A stretch of 64,000 nucleotides of DNA from Aphelocoma coerulescens (taxonomy: Eukaryota; Chordata; Aves; Passeriformes; Corvidae). Shown here one piece after another: positions 1 to 9,760 of the stretch. The notes under the pieces are model-generated. The model searched no databases. It had not been told where the DNA came from and saw nothing but the letters and a program-made list of their open reading frames with translations. The stretch is taken from the NCBI RefSeq assembly GCF_041296385.1, contig NW_027184083.1:2418001-2482000 (forward strand), given 5' to 3'. The position numbers were made by a program, and so were the translations under genes. Numbering within the stretch: position 1 is the stretch's first letter; the number at the start of each line of letters is the position of its first letter.

Positions 1-73
1 GTCCAAAGGAGGACAACAAGGCTGGTGAAGGGCTTGGAACTAAAGCCCTATTGGGAACGACTGAGGGAGCTGG
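1..73 (+). repeat. CR1 LINE fragment (left part)
   Basis: This is CR1 3'-region sequence that continues after the provirus at 10239. The segment ends with AGCTGG, and AGCTGG is repeated at 10239-10244, where the CR1 text resumes (GGTTGTTTAGCCTGG). That makes AGCTGG the 6 bp target-site duplication of the inserted provirus. Family assignment is from recognised CR1 text, not an alignment. Confidence 0.75.
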
Positions 74-553
74 TGTGGAAGGTATCTTTTCAGCTTTTTA
101 CCGGCTAGGCTAGTAGTTTAATGCCTTAGAAAGCTTCGAGCAGCCAAGAGAGGTAGCATGGGCAATCTAGCACTTTAGTACCTCTAAAATCGGTACCTGT
201 ATCAGCTGCAAAGCAAATACCATCAGCAGAAGCAAAGAGGGAGAAATATAGCTCTCTGCTCGCTCAATTTCCCGCAGTTAGAAGCTTTCAAATGAAACAG
301 ACAACAAGAGATGTTCACAGGAGGAAAGCAGAGCCAAGAGAGGGCGTGACCTCCCTCGATCGTCTCTTTTATTTGGAGAAGTGGAAAGGGGAGGACTGGG
401 GCCAGACCCGGGGTGACCGGCCAATCAGACACTGCTAAGGAGTTTGAGTTACATTTGGTTTTGCCCGCGCTTAGAACAAAGGAGCTCAGGAGCACATGGC
501 AGAAGCAAGTGTCTTTGGGAGGGGGAGGGGAAGCTCAGAACAGGCAGCAACCA
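74..553 (-). repeat. 3' LTR of class II provirus
   Basis: This repeat matches 9761-10238 at about 98 percent. It begins TGTGGAAGG on the plus strand and ends CAGCAACCA. In the minus reading, a purine-rich A-tract lies just upstream (554-572 on plus), consistent with a polypurine tract. The inner end differs from the other copy by one base. Confidence 0.9.
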
Positions 554-800
554 TTCCCTATTTTTTTTTCTTTAAAGCTGGGTTGTAACTCTTAGTAACT
601 TAAAAGTGCATAGAACAGTAACAAAACAGTGCAAACCACAATTGGAATCGTTCGTCCCTACAACTCGACAGTACCTAGGATGTCTTTAAACTAGTTCCCC
701 AGTCAAAACTCAGGGGGGTAGTCAGGACATCTATGGTATGGGGTATCAGGACGAAGATTTACAAAATACAGTGCAAAATGTGAGTGCAAAACAGTGCAGC
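554..800 (-). other. Residual internal region between integrase and 3' LTR
   Basis: About 250 bp of non-coding sequence lies where env would normally sit. No Env motifs are visible in any frame. It contains the A-rich tract next to the LTR. Confidence 0.5.
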
Positions 801-1352
801 TTAACTTAGGATATTAACATCTAAATCTGCAGTAGGGGGTTTATATGAGGGTGCAAAAACAGGATCCTTTTTACGGCGTCTCCTCCAGGAGGCAGTTTTA
901 ACCTCCTTAACTTTTGAGGAAGTGACATAAGGTTTTACCCATTTCCCTGGGATCCACCTCAGTCCTTGAGGGGTAGATACACTGGCATACCCACGTCCCC
1001 AAGTTACAAGTTTGTATGGTCCTTGGATTTTTTGAGTCTCTGGGGCCCGGATCAGAACTTCTAGATTTTCCTTAAGTTTCTGTCTCCCAGTGTTCTGGAA
1101 ATGACGATAGATGGGAGGGTTTGGATCCTCAAAGGTGCCATTCAAGAAGTTTATGGTAAACAATGCTTTGCTGAGTCTGAGGCCAGGTGAGTTGAGTTTA
1201 GTGGTCCCTGATTATTGTAGCAGCATTCGCTTGAGGGTTTGATGGGCACATTCAACAATGCCTTGTCCAGCTGGGGAGTGAGGAATACCTGTAACATGTC
1301 GAAATCCCCACTGCTGACGAAAGTTTTTAAACTCCTGAGAGGTGTAGGCAGG
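801..1352 (-). pseudogene. pol: Integrase, catalytic and C-terminal part (pol, class II)
   Basis: This is the C-terminal half of the betaretrovirus-like integrase. Conceptual translation of the minus strand gives the third catalytic residue in the context PHSPAGQGIVECAHQTLK (a V-E pair before the conserved helix). The C-terminal DNA-binding region follows, with GPYKLVTWGRGYASV and a basic tail. Reading frames change near 1160-1200, so the gene is broken. The upstream half lies at 4022-4574. The two halves are separated by the nested LTR element, inserted just after the D-N-G motif that carries the second catalytic aspartate. The family assignment follows known integrase architecture. The lack of an intact frame makes it a pseudogene. 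Confidence 0.8.
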
Positions 1353-1358
1353 TCCATT

Positions 1359-1648
1359 GTTGGGGTCTCCTCCCCCTGCCATGTAGCCCTGGGAGAGCGG
1401 CCCTGAGGGGAGGCACGGGGTTTCCCTAGCCCCTGTTCAGCCTCGTTCCCCATTGGTTGGTTTGTGTTTCCCTGCGCGGGCAAGGACCCTGGGGTCCGGT
1501 GACTGTAACAGTTCCTCGGCAGAGCCCTGGCCATGCGGCTGGACAAATAAACATCTCTGAAACATCTAGCAAGAATCTGTCCATATATATTTCCTTTCCA
1601 CGGGACTCCTGGTTTGGTGCATTGTGTTACAGAATCCCCGCTGTAACA
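1359..1648 (+). repeat. 5' LTR of Y-box-carrying element
   Basis: This 290 bp LTR has TG...CA ends and an AATAAA signal near 1545. Its left flank is the TSD GTCCAT. It is ~96 percent identical to 3724-4015. Confidence 0.9.
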
Positions 1649-2140
1649 AATAGTGGATAATTGCTGGGAAGACACTGATCCCTAAGTATTACCGCAGGCC
1701 TGGTTCCTACGGTATATCACCATGTCCCACAGCCATAGGGAGGAGGAGGAGAGAAGATCCAGCAGGCAGAAATTGTGCAGCAAGATTGATTTATTTAATT
1801 ATTTTACAAACTCTTTTATAGACTTTTTCTTCATAGTCTAATTGGACAAAGGACCAGCCACCCCTTGGGGGTGATTGGCTAAAATCCTAAAACATCCATT
1901 GTCAAAATATTTTTCTGCTATACCATAAACAAGACTTTTCAAGGTTGCAGGCGGCTTGGTTGTTTACATTCCCTGCTATCTCTTCTCTGTGAGAGAAAAG
2001 TCTCTCACGGACTTAGAAAATAGCAAGAAAATCCTTGCTAGCAGCATTTTTGTATCTACACCTAAGGACAGAAAATTCGTGAGTAAAAACCACTCTAGAT
2101 CTCTCTCTTCTCACCTTGGTTTGGATATTCTCTCTGGACT
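1649..2140 (+). other. Leader of Y-box-carrying element
   Basis: This ~490 bp AT-rich stretch between the 5' LTR and the Gag-like ORF has no recognisable coding content. The first bases after the LTR (AATAGTGGATAATTG) contain a TGG, as a PBS would. The following bases do not match a tRNA 3' end that I recognise. Confidence 0.5.
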
Positions 2141-2692
2141 ATGGAAGAATCATGGGAAATGTGGCTCTTTGAGCCACAGAAAGAAATGTATCTAGAAATT
2201 AAAGGAATCCTTGAACAGCAAAACAAGAAAGTATTGGAACCAGGAGATCTAGAACATTTTTTTTACTGGCTTTTCAAAAATTTATTTTATATTTCTCGAG
2301 ACTTACTTTTTGATATTGAACCTCCTGGAGCTAGTCATGGGTGTTTTTGGGACGAGATGTGGGATAAGGTAAGGGATCAAACAGAACATGGACTAGCGAA
2401 AGAAGCTCTCCGTGCATCCCTTGTAATCAGTGAAGCTCTTGAGGAGCATTTGTACGGTCCCATTACCCCTAAAGCAGAAGATCATACTAATCCCGTGGCC
2501 GAGACCGCGCGGCCGCCATCCCAGGAGCGCGTGACTGCAGCCGTGATGGCGGAGGTGCCTGTGCTGGATGCGCCCGGCCCCGTCGGGAGCCCGCGCCTTA
2601 TCGCAGACACCATCCCTATCTCGGGGTCCCCGGCCATGCGACTGCAAGTGAGGGAGCGATGCCGCAGGCGCCGCAGGTGCCGTGGGCCATGA
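2141..2692 (+). CDS. Gag-like N-terminal ORF of the LTR element
   Basis: This 183-codon ORF opens with ATG in a plausible initiation context and ends at TGA. Residues 1-105 are a compact mixed-charge helical segment rich in W, F and L (MEESWEMWLFEP..., ..HFFYWLFKNLFYISRDLLF..), as expected of a retroviral matrix-type domain. I recognise no specific protein. From about residue 120 the composition changes to Ala/Pro/Arg-rich and GC-rich. I infer the join with captured host sequence lies there. The TGA at 2690-2692 is in the same frame as the cold-shock domain downstream. No capsid or zinc knuckle follows. The Gag assignment rests on position after the leader and on overall character, so it is moderate. 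Confidence 0.55.
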   Translation: MEESWEMWLFEPQKEMYLEIKGILEQQNKKVLEPGDLEHFFYWLFKNLFYISRDLLFDIEPPGASHGCFWDEMWDKVRDQTEHGLAKEALRASLVISEALEEHLYGPITPKAEDHTNPVAETARPPSQERVTAAVMAEVPVLDAPGPVGSPRLIADTIPISGSPAMRLQVRERCRRRRRCRGP

Positions 2693-3001
2693 AGAGTCAG
2701 GAACCGGGCATCGGCGTGGAAGCCTGCTCTGAGCACACGGCTCGGAGAGCCCTATAGAGAAAGAAGCAGCAGTTTCCACAGCGACACGAGAAGCCGCGCA
2801 GCGCAGAGCCGAGCCGGAACGGGGCCGCACCCAAAGCAGCGTGGAGCTGGCAGAGCAGAACCACTCACAGGGCGCAGGGCCGGCGGCGATGGCAACGCAG
2901 GGCCACGCAGAGCCCAGACACGCGCCGGAGCAGCACTGCTCAGAGGGCGCGGAGCAGCCACAACGCGGGGGCCCGGCTGAAACATTGGAGTCAGCGAGGC
3001 G
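2693..3001 (+). other. GC-rich segment upstream of the cold-shock domain
   Basis: This ~310 bp stretch is strongly GC- and CpG-rich compared with the AT-rich sequence on either side. In the frame shared by the Gag-like ORF and the cold-shock domain it is open except for a TGA at 2978-2980. Another frame has an ATG at 2889 and stays open to 3047, encoding an Ala/Gln/Glu-rich peptide. Y-box proteins have GC-rich first exons encoding disordered Ala/Pro-rich N-termini, so this is probably the captured N-terminal region, now broken. Confidence 0.5.
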
Positions 3002-3505
3002 GTGGCCACGCGGGACCGGCACCCACGACGAACACACAAGCATGTGATAGGAGACGTTGTAGCCACGAAAATCACAGGAACTGTGAAATGGTACAATGTC
3101 AAAAACAACTATGGATTTATAACACGAGATGATACAGGGGAAGATTTACTCATCCATAGAACTGCCATTAAAAGGAATAACCCTAAAAATTACCTGCAAA
3201 GTGGAGATGGGGAAGTTGTACAATTTGATATAGTACAAGGAAAGAAGGGTTTTCAAGCAGCGAATGTTACTGGGCCTGGAGGTATTCCCGTCAAAGGCAG
3301 CTGTTATGCACAAAATTATAAACAATATCCATCCCAACAACTTCCCTACCCACAGCCTACTTTCCCCTTTTACCTTATACCCAATATGAACCCTTTCCTA
3401 AGTTTACCCCATCCCCAGTTTATTCCTAATCCGTTTTTCACCCCATGGCTTCCCTATACAATTCCCTTTCCCTACAACTCCTCTCCGATGCCGAGGGGGG
3501 GATGA
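3002..3505 (+). pseudogene. Captured Y-box protein cold-shock domain
   Basis: Residues ~20-97 of this 167-codon frame match the vertebrate Y-box cold-shock domain: [20 protein letters not shown] carries the RNP1-type motif, [13 protein letters not shown] the RNP2-type motif, and [16 protein letters not shown] and [13 protein letters not shown] follow. Such domains bind single-stranded RNA and DNA; in the Y-box family they control mRNA translation and packaging. One residue is missing in the loop before GDGE. The family's long basic/acidic C-terminal repeats are absent, replaced by a Pro/Phe/Tyr-rich tail ending PMPRGG. The frame has no ATG before the domain (3002 is GTG), so translation would need fusion to the upstream Gag-like ORF. 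I cannot tell which YBX paralogue was the donor. Confidence 0.85.
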
Positions 3506-3723
3506 AAAGGGGGAGGGAAGAAATTAAACCCTCACCTGCCTCAGTTTCCCCACAAAGCATGCTCAGAGAGTTCTGTCTCCCTTCTGTCAGCCGTAAGATG
3601 TTCCAGAGAATCTGTTTGGACATTTAAAGGCTCAGGAGGGTGGCTTGTATTATTTTAAAACTGTTCTTGTTTTGTTTATCCAGTTGTTTTCATTCTCCTT
3701 TTATTAAAATAAAATGGGTGACA
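3506..3723 (+). other. 3' non-coding part of Y-box-carrying element
   Basis: A purine run (AAAAGGGGGAGGGAAG, ~3507-3522) resembles a polypurine tract but lies 200 bp from the 3' LTR. The rest is AT-rich with no coding signal. Confidence 0.45.
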
Positions 3724-4015
3724 TGTTGGGGGTCTCTTCCCCCTGCCATGTAGCCCTGGGAAAGGGGCCCTGGGGGGGAGGCACGGGGTTTCCCTACCCC
3801 TGTTCAGCCTCGTTCCCCATTGGTTGGCTTGTGTTTCCCTGCGTGGGCACGGACCCTGGGGTCCAGTGACTGTAACAGTTCCTCGGCAGAGCCCTGACCA
3901 TGCGGCTGGAGAAATAAACATCTCTGAAACATCTAGAAGGAATCTGTCCATATATATTTCCTTTCCACGGGACTCCTGGTTTGGTGCATTGTGTTACAGA
4001 ATCCCCGCTGTAACA
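3724..4015 (+). repeat. 3' LTR of Y-box-carrying element
   Basis: This 292 bp LTR is followed at once by the TSD GTCCAT. An AATAAA lies near 3914. It matches 1359-1648. Confidence 0.9.
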
Positions 4016-4021
4016 GTCCAT

Positions 4022-4574
4022 TATCAGGTTTTATCTCTTCAGGTATACCGAGCACAGCAAAAGCGTGGACAAGATGTTTTTCAACATCCTTAGCTTTTTC
4101 ACCTGCATGTGCAGAGGCATACATAGCACCAGAGAAGGTATCAATAGAAACATGAACGTATTTTAATCTCCCAAATTCAGGGAAATGTGTGACGTCCATC
4201 TACCACACTTCACCGCTATTAATGCCTCTGGGATAGACCCCCATGCCTAGTGATGGAAGCTGTAGCTTCTGGCAGTTGGGACATGTTGCTACTATCACTT
4301 TTGCCTCTGTCCGCGACATATGGAACATGTGGATAAGAGCAGGAATATTTTGATGGTACATGGCATGGCTCAATTTTGCTTGTTCAAAAACTTGGGGGAG
4401 CTTTGGTAAGTCAGCTGATAGAACTATGTCTGCTGGCATAGCCAGAGCATCAGCTCTACGATTACCTTCTGCAATAAATCCTGGCAGGTTTGTATGTGAC
4501 CTCACATGCATGACAAAATAGGGATGCTCTTGTTGGGAAATAGAATTATTGGGATCAATAAAAGAACTGTGCAA
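4022..4574 (-). pseudogene. pol: RNase H end and integrase N-terminal half (pol, class II)
   Basis: The minus-strand frame 4574-4200 begins with the end of RNase H (HVRSHTNLPGFIAEGNRRAD). It continues into the integrase zinc-binding domain with two histidines (around HNIPALIHMFH) and the CPNC pair. After a TAG at ~4200 the frame continues (MDVTHFPEFGRL, first catalytic Asp) to IKPDNG, the second catalytic Asp. The nested LTR element cuts the gene there, and the other half is at 801-1352. The TAG replaces the Gln expected between W and M. It belongs with the RT at 5811-6443, and the assignment is secure from the motifs. Confidence 0.85.
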
Positions 4575-4589
4575 GCAATAGGCCTGGAA

Positions 4590-4958
4590 GTTTTAGGCTT
4601 GTGTGTGAGAAAACTTTCCATGGGAAAGTCCCTGTGTGAAAGATAACAAGCAGGGCTGGGAACAAAGAGGGAGTCTTGAGATGGTCCAGCTGTACTATCC
4701 GGGAGTGAACAAGGGAGATAGACACTGACTTCTTTATGGAAGCTTGCCAATGTTAGTCCAATTATGTAGAAATAGGAATGTGTTTTGATAAGCTTTAAGC
4801 CACTTAGGAGTTAACAAGCTGGTATACTATATAAGTGCCTTTGGATTGCTAATAAACGGAGTTTTGCAGAGTTTGCTCTATTAACCATATTGGCTGGCTT
4901 GTTTCACACTCTCCCTCCGCCGGGGGCCCGGGCTCCTCGTCCTGTTAAGCTTCTAACA
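4590..4958 (+). repeat. Solo LTR inserted in RNase H (approximate ends)
   Basis: The RNase H reading frame is interrupted by ~370 bp with LTR-like features: TATATAAG near 4829, AATAAA near 4851, and a short GC-rich 3' part ending near TTCTAACA. The coding match resumes on both sides. I could not fix the TSD, so the ends are approximate. Confidence 0.6.
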
Positions 4959-5810
4959 TGCTCTCTGTGGGAAACCAGATAAATTAGCTTTGAGAGCAAA
5001 TCATAAATTTTTTTGTTTGAGATTTCTTTTAGGAGGGCATGCTCAGCTCTAACAGTTACTCCAGCTACATATGCTGAGTCTGTGATCGAATTAAAGGGTT
5101 CTTTGACCCTCTCAAATGCTCTAACGACAGCTGCTAGTTCAGCTACTTGTGGTGATCCCTGGATTACCTTGATGTCAGATTCCCACTTTTGCGTCTTTGG
5201 ATTTTCCCATGTGACCACAGACTTTTTACTTTCTCATGAAGCATCGGTAAAAACGGTAATCGCACCAAGGGGCTTTTTACTTTGAATGTCTAGAGGGATG
5301 AAAGAGTATGGCAAATTAAACATGTTATGTTTTGGGTAATGATTGGAGATTTAGCCTGAGTAACTGTCTAATGCAAATTGTAAATTTATATTATTTTGGA
5401 GAAGGTGATCTAATGCGTCAGTTGTTACAGGCAAGTAGATGCATGCAAAGTCACATCCTGCCAGGGTGCGGAGCCTTGCTCTACCCTTCATAATAATTTT
5501 TGCCATTAGTTCTTGTGGCTATGTGACGGTTTTAGGAGGTTGGAGTGGAAGGAATACCCATTCAATTATGATGAGGGGTTCCTTCTGCTCTTTGTCCCAC
5601 TGAAATATGAGGCCGTGAAAGCGTGGTACCTTCCCTAGAATGACAAGCTTAAAGGGTAGGGAGGGCTGATACCTGTGTGCTTGTCTGGTGGAAATGATCT
5701 CTTGTATCTTTTTGAAAGACTGCCTTGCCTCTTCTGTCAGGGATCTAGGGGATGCTGGACTGCCTTCCCCTTTTAACAGGTTTGCAATAGGAGCTACATC
5801 CTCTGGTGAG
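4959..5810 (-). pseudogene. pol: RT connection and RNase H (pol, class II), decayed
   Basis: The minus frame 5218-4959 encodes RNase H text (ELAAVVRAFERVKEPFNSITDSAYVAG, with the ..TDSAYV catalytic Asp). From 5219 to 5810 the RT thumb/connection region is still recognisable by position but is broken by several stops and frameshifts. It is continuous with the RT at 5811 and is cut by the solo LTR at its 3' side. Confidence 0.7.
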
Positions 5811-6600
5811 TCATAACAAGGACCTTAGATAGGTCAGTGTCCCACAGATCTGTTGCACTTCCTCTAGTGTTTTTGGGTTATTATTAATGGTGACGGGTGT
5901 TGGGGTGATGGAAGTTTCTGTGATTTTGAGTTCAAGGTATTTCCAAGGGCTTGTTCTCTGCATTTTTTCAGGTTGGAATTCAAAGTCCTTGGCCTCTAGG
6001 GCATCAATTACCATGTTAAGCGTCTGCTTGAGGTACTGATTATTGGAAGCACATACCAGCACATCATCCATGTAATGTAGGATGATGGCTTTCTCTGCTT
6101 TGGCACCGATGGGAGACAGAATTTTAGCAATATACTCTTGGCAGAGAGTTGGGGAATTTTTCATACCTTGGGGAAGCACAAGCCAATGGTAACGTTCCAT
6201 GGGAGTTTCACGATTAATAGATGGTACAGAAAATGCAAATCGAGGGGCATCTGCAGAGTGGAGTGGAATATGAAAGAAGCAATCTTTAATATCAAGAACA
6301 GCTAAATGCCAATGTTGTGGGAGCATTGAAGGTGATGGCATACCTGGTTGAAGAGGTCCCATGTCTTCAATAACCTTATTAATTTCTCTAAGATCTTGGA
6401 GTAGCCTATATTTGTTCTTTCCCTGTTTTTGTATTTCAAACATGGGTGTGTTCCATGGGCTTAGTTGGAACTATATTTCCTTTAGCCAATTGTTCAGCTA
6501 CTAACGTTTTGAGTGCCTCTAAGTTTTCTTCTTTTAGTGACCACTGGTTAACCCACACTGGTTCATCTGTTTTCCAAGTTAATATCTGTGGATGGCAGGC
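5811..6600 (-). pseudogene. pol: Reverse transcriptase (pol, class II)
   Basis: This is the polymerase domain of the env-less provirus. The open frame 6443-5811 holds LLQDLREINKVIEDMG, the first catalytic Asp in AVLDIKDCFFHIPL, LPQGMKNSPTLCQ and the YMDDVL active site. YMDD with LPQGMKNSP is typical of class II (betaretrovirus/IAP-like) enzymes. Upstream, 6600-6446 encodes the RT start ([18 protein letters not shown]) in another frame, so a frameshift lies at ~6445. The product would be ~210 residues in this frame, shorter than a full RT. It is non-functional as it stands. Confidence 0.85.
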
Positions 6601-7350
6601 AGCTCCAGTGGCCACAAGGGAAAATTTGGATGTCTAGGGGTGATATCAATTTTTGTTCCCCACTGAGACATGGCATCTCTTCCCCACAGTGTGAATTTGG
6701 TGTCTAGGACATATGGACGAAGTGTCGCTATTTGTCCTTCAGGACCTTCAATTTGAATGGTGTTTTTGGATTGCTTCTCAATTTGGGTTCCTCCAATCCC
6801 TTGTATGATGCCCTGAGACTGCAATTCCCATTGCGCCGGCCACTTATCAAAGGGAATGACAGACACATCAGCACCTGTGTCTGTCATTCCCATGATACTG
6901 ATTTTATGTGATTTGTGATGGAGCTTACATTCTATTACAGGTTTGTCGTTTCCCAAAACCTCGGTCCAACAGATGGCTGGGATATGACCATCTGTGGGCA
7001 GGTATTTGGGCAGTGGAATGGCCTGTGCAATGACTTGACCCTTTGTCATAAAGTATGGCAGATACATACATTGTACAATTAGGTTAGAACACTCGTTCTG
7101 ATCTACTTTCATGAGTGTAGGTGTAACCTCTATCCCAGCAGGTGTTTCCCGAGTGTCCCCAATAACAAAAAGGTATGTAAAGTCTGGCACGTGGTCCACA
7201 TTCTGGAATGAGATGGGTATTACAGTCTGTTTGTTGTTGTTGAAATGGTGTGTTTCATCACAGGTTACCTTAAACCTGAGTCCAGAAGTCCAAGTTGCTT
7301 TGTCTGCAGCCCTATTGATGTCTGAACGCGGAGCTGTTAGGATGCGTTGA
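6579..7350 (-). pseudogene. pro: dUTPase-like segment and protease (pro, class II)
   Basis: The open minus frame 7199-6579 has an N-terminal part resembling the dUTPase domain that betaretroviruses fuse upstream of protease (MTKGQVIAQAIPLP matches the conserved KG..IAQ..P end). An aspartic protease follows with MTDTGADVSVI, a glycine-rich flap-like IIQGIGGTQ and LWGRDAM near the end. The dUTPase start extends upstream to about 7350 beyond the first Met shown. The frame ends in the Gly/Pro-rich linker before RT. Position between gag and RT supports the call. The region is fairly open, but flanking genes are broken. Confidence 0.75.
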
Positions 7351-7399
7351 GTCGCTAGTTTCCCTGCTGTTGACCTGGGGAAACAGTCTTTGGAGAGTT

Positions 7400-8206
7400 T
7401 TTATCAGCAGTTATAATCGCTCTGCAATTGCGAGCTACATGTCCCTTTTTCTAACAACGATAGCATATAAGGTTACCTCACGATTGAGTTTCTCCTGTAC
7501 CCGTAGCATTCTCCACAACTTCCCCAACCATCCCCACTTTTTTCAAAAAGGGAACAGCTGTGTTCAGCTGCACCTTCTTTGTACAGACTTCGAGGATGGA
7601 TTCAACAGTAGGAGGAGGATGAAAAGGGAGAGTGAGGATGACTTGTTTGCAAGCATCATTCATATTAACTTGGAGAAGTTTGAGTAGGAACGCTTGTTGG
7701 AGGTCAGGATTAGGGACCTGGGAAGAGACAGCTTCACACAAACGGTTATAAAAGTGAATAATATTTTCATTTGGCAATTGCTTGATGGTGGTATAATGAG
7801 AGGTAGGAGTTTGAGATGGTAATAATGTTAAGGCCTTTTCAGCAGCACGTGTGATTTCAGTAAGAACTGGATGAGGGATAAGCATTGCTTGTTTTTGAGG
7901 ATTTGCCATATTATTGCCACCAGAAAAAAGGTCTAATGTGATATAATTATTCTCAAAGTCCAGGTAATTATCTGGAGTTTGCCACAAAATTTTCAAGAAA
8001 TCAGATAAAATAATTTTCCATTGCTTTTTCCACATCATAAAATCACCAGGTGTGAGAAGAGTTTGCATCAATGTTAGTAAATCATGAGGTACAAGTAAGT
8101 GAGTTGCAAAAGTAGCACTTAAAAGGCTTTTAAAATAATTACTCTGCATTCCAAACTCCTTAATTGCCTTGCACAAATCCTTAATATTAGAATAAGGAAA
8201 GGGCAT
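7400..8206 (-). pseudogene. gag: Gag capsid and nucleocapsid (class II)
   Basis: The minus frame 8206-7478 (~242 residues) is a betaretrovirus-like capsid. It has an N-terminal helical region, WKKQWKIILSDFL, and a C-terminal part with the major-homology-like stretch (PNENIIHFYNRLCEAVSSQVPNPDL) followed by ILEVCTKKVQ. Just downstream (~7425-7466) is a zinc-knuckle sequence of the CX2CX4HX4C type (CYRC..KGHVARNC) that now contains a stop, so nucleocapsid is disabled. The capsid would assemble the particle shell, and the knuckle would bind viral RNA. The N-terminal Gag lies at 8207-9372. Confidence 0.8.
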
Positions 8207-9372
8207 CCAGCCAGGGTTTGCTCCATTGCTAATACGAGAGAGTGTAGTAGAAGCAGTTGGAGTTACTTCCTGGTAGCCATGGGTTCCAGGATTTAGAGAG
8301 GTTTAGAGGATTTAGACCAAACCACTACACTAAATTGGTGTTTCTGCCTGGTTACAAACCCAACCCGCGACAGGTAGTCACAGGATTGTGGGAACTTGGG
8401 GGGGGACAATGGGAAGCAGGGGCCGGGAGTGGAGGCGGGGACACGGCCGGAGGAGGGGAGGGATTGAGGGCGGGGTTGTGGGAGGCAAGGGCGGTACTTG
8501 AGTCATGGGTGGGAACAGAGGGAGGGGTGAAACATGACGCTGTGGGGGTGGGGTTAGGGGGCAGGGTTGGGGGCGGGGTTGGGGGTGGGGTCAGGTTCTG
8601 ACGCAGGAGTGGGAGGGGATGGGGACAAGGAGCGATTTGTGGGGTGGGGGAGAAAGGGATTGTGGGAGGTGTAGTTTGGAGATGAAGAAACATTGCATCC
8701 GCCATTATTGGAGACAAACAAACTCGGAGAAAAGGGGTTGGGGGAAGGGGGTTTTTCTCGGGCTGAGTGCACATGGCAATGGCTGTCTCTGGGAACAAAG
8801 AGATCAGGGGAGAAGGGGTTTTTACGCGTCCTTGAAACATGAGGGCTAGAAACTGGGGAAAAAGGAGTGGAGAAGAGGTTTTGGAAAGGTCCTGGGACGA
8901 GCTCCGGACTCCCATCCAAGGAAGGGTGCTGAGGAAACATGGGTGAGCCAGGAGGACAATAGCTCTCCTGTGCTAAAAAGCAGTCTGCTCTAGCTGTGTT
9001 TACCAGCATAGGGGAAGAGGGGTCCGGGACACAGGGGTTGGAAGAGGGTATAAGGGAATTAACAGGGGAGTTTTGCAGAGGCTTTTCATGTACTGCTTTT
9101 TTCTCCGTCAAAGTATAACTTAGTAACAGGAGAGGAAGGAATTTTGAAACTTTTTCGTCTCCTGCACGCCTAAGAGGGGAGAGTTTTCTCCCCACCTTAT
9201 CCCAAAATTCAGAAGATCTTATGTCCTTGGAGGTCAGATTAGGAAAGTACTGAAAAAGCCATCGTACAAAAGATTGAACTAGATTTTTAGGGTATTTATG
9301 CCCAGTACAAGAAAGTTAGCTTTGAACTTGGTAATATATTTCTCTATGGTGTGCAGAAACATCAGATCCCAT
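8207..9372 (-). pseudogene. gag: Gag matrix and proline-rich region (class II), broken
   Basis: The likely gag start is the minus-strand ATG at 9372 (MGSDVSAHHREIYYQ), which has the Gly-2 needed for myristoylation. A stop follows after ~18 codons. Matrix-like sequence then continues (DKVGRKLSPLRRAGDEKVSKFLPLLLLSY, ~9195-9110). A long Pro/Ser/Thr-rich region follows (8915-8352), encoded by C-rich minus-strand DNA and split between two frames. Such proline-rich linkers lie between matrix and capsid in betaretroviral Gags. The plus strand here is extremely G-rich. Confidence 0.65.
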
Positions 9373-9740
9373 TATGAAAGCAACACCACAAACCTCAACC
9401 CCTAATCGCAAAAAGGAGGAAAAAAAAGAGGAAGTTTGCACCAGCACCAACTTAAGACAGGAGCCCCTAAACCAGCAGGGAAATACTCACCAGAATTCTG
9501 GATTTACCACAGGAAACCAGGTCCGGAGAAAAAAAGCATGCGAGAAGGGTCTTCTGCTTACCAGCCGTTCCCTCACCAGGTGGTGTGGGGGAGGGTACAG
9601 GCTGAGGCTCTGGGTTCACTGTTACACAAAAAGTAACAGCTCGGAACACAGAGCTGGCACAGCAGGACGTGCAGAGCTAACTCCAGCAGACACGCAGCTG
9701 CTGGGACACCCTAAAAGTCTCTCAGAACTGGGGTTCAGAG

Positions 9741-9758
9741 ATAGCACGTTGGGCGCCA
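9741..9758 (-). other. Primer binding site, tRNA-Lys(1,2) type
   Basis: In the minus reading, TGGCGCCCAACGTG follows the 5' LTR after 2 bases. This is the start of the classical tRNA-Lys(1,2) PBS (14 bases match; the last 4 differ). The LTR edge is at 9761. Confidence 0.85.
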
Positions 9759-9760
9759 AA

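Larger units (their letters stand above)
1359..4015 (+). mobile_element. Compact LTR element carrying a Y-box cold-shock domain
   Basis: This 2657 bp plus-strand element is flanked by the 6 bp TSD GTCCAT (1353-1358 and 4016-4021). Its LTRs are 290 and 292 bp, start TGTTGGGG and end CTGTAACA, with ~12 substitutions and 3 indels between them. It is inserted in the integrase gene of the surrounding provirus. The ~2.1 kb interior has a leader, an ORF resembling a retroviral Gag N-terminus (2141-2692), a GC-rich segment and a Y-box type cold-shock domain (3002-3505). There is no protease, RT, integrase or env, so it must have been mobilised in trans. I see no recognisable tRNA PBS directly after the 5' LTR and no classical PPT before the 3' LTR. 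The 6 bp TSD suggests a class II helper. Confidence 0.85.

Noticed and set aside
801..1163. Separate small gene left of the Y-box element
   Set aside because: It is the C-terminal domain of the interrupted integrase, in line with 4022-4574.
2393..3043. Long minus-strand frames opposite the Y-box region
   Set aside because: GC-rich DNA opens several frames by chance. The plus strand has the recognisable cold-shock domain.
3002..3505. Y-box ORF as an ordinary processed pseudogene
   Set aside because: No poly(A) tail or own TSD, and the donor C-terminus is absent. It sits between LTRs with a TSD at the LTR edges, so capture by the LTR element fits better.
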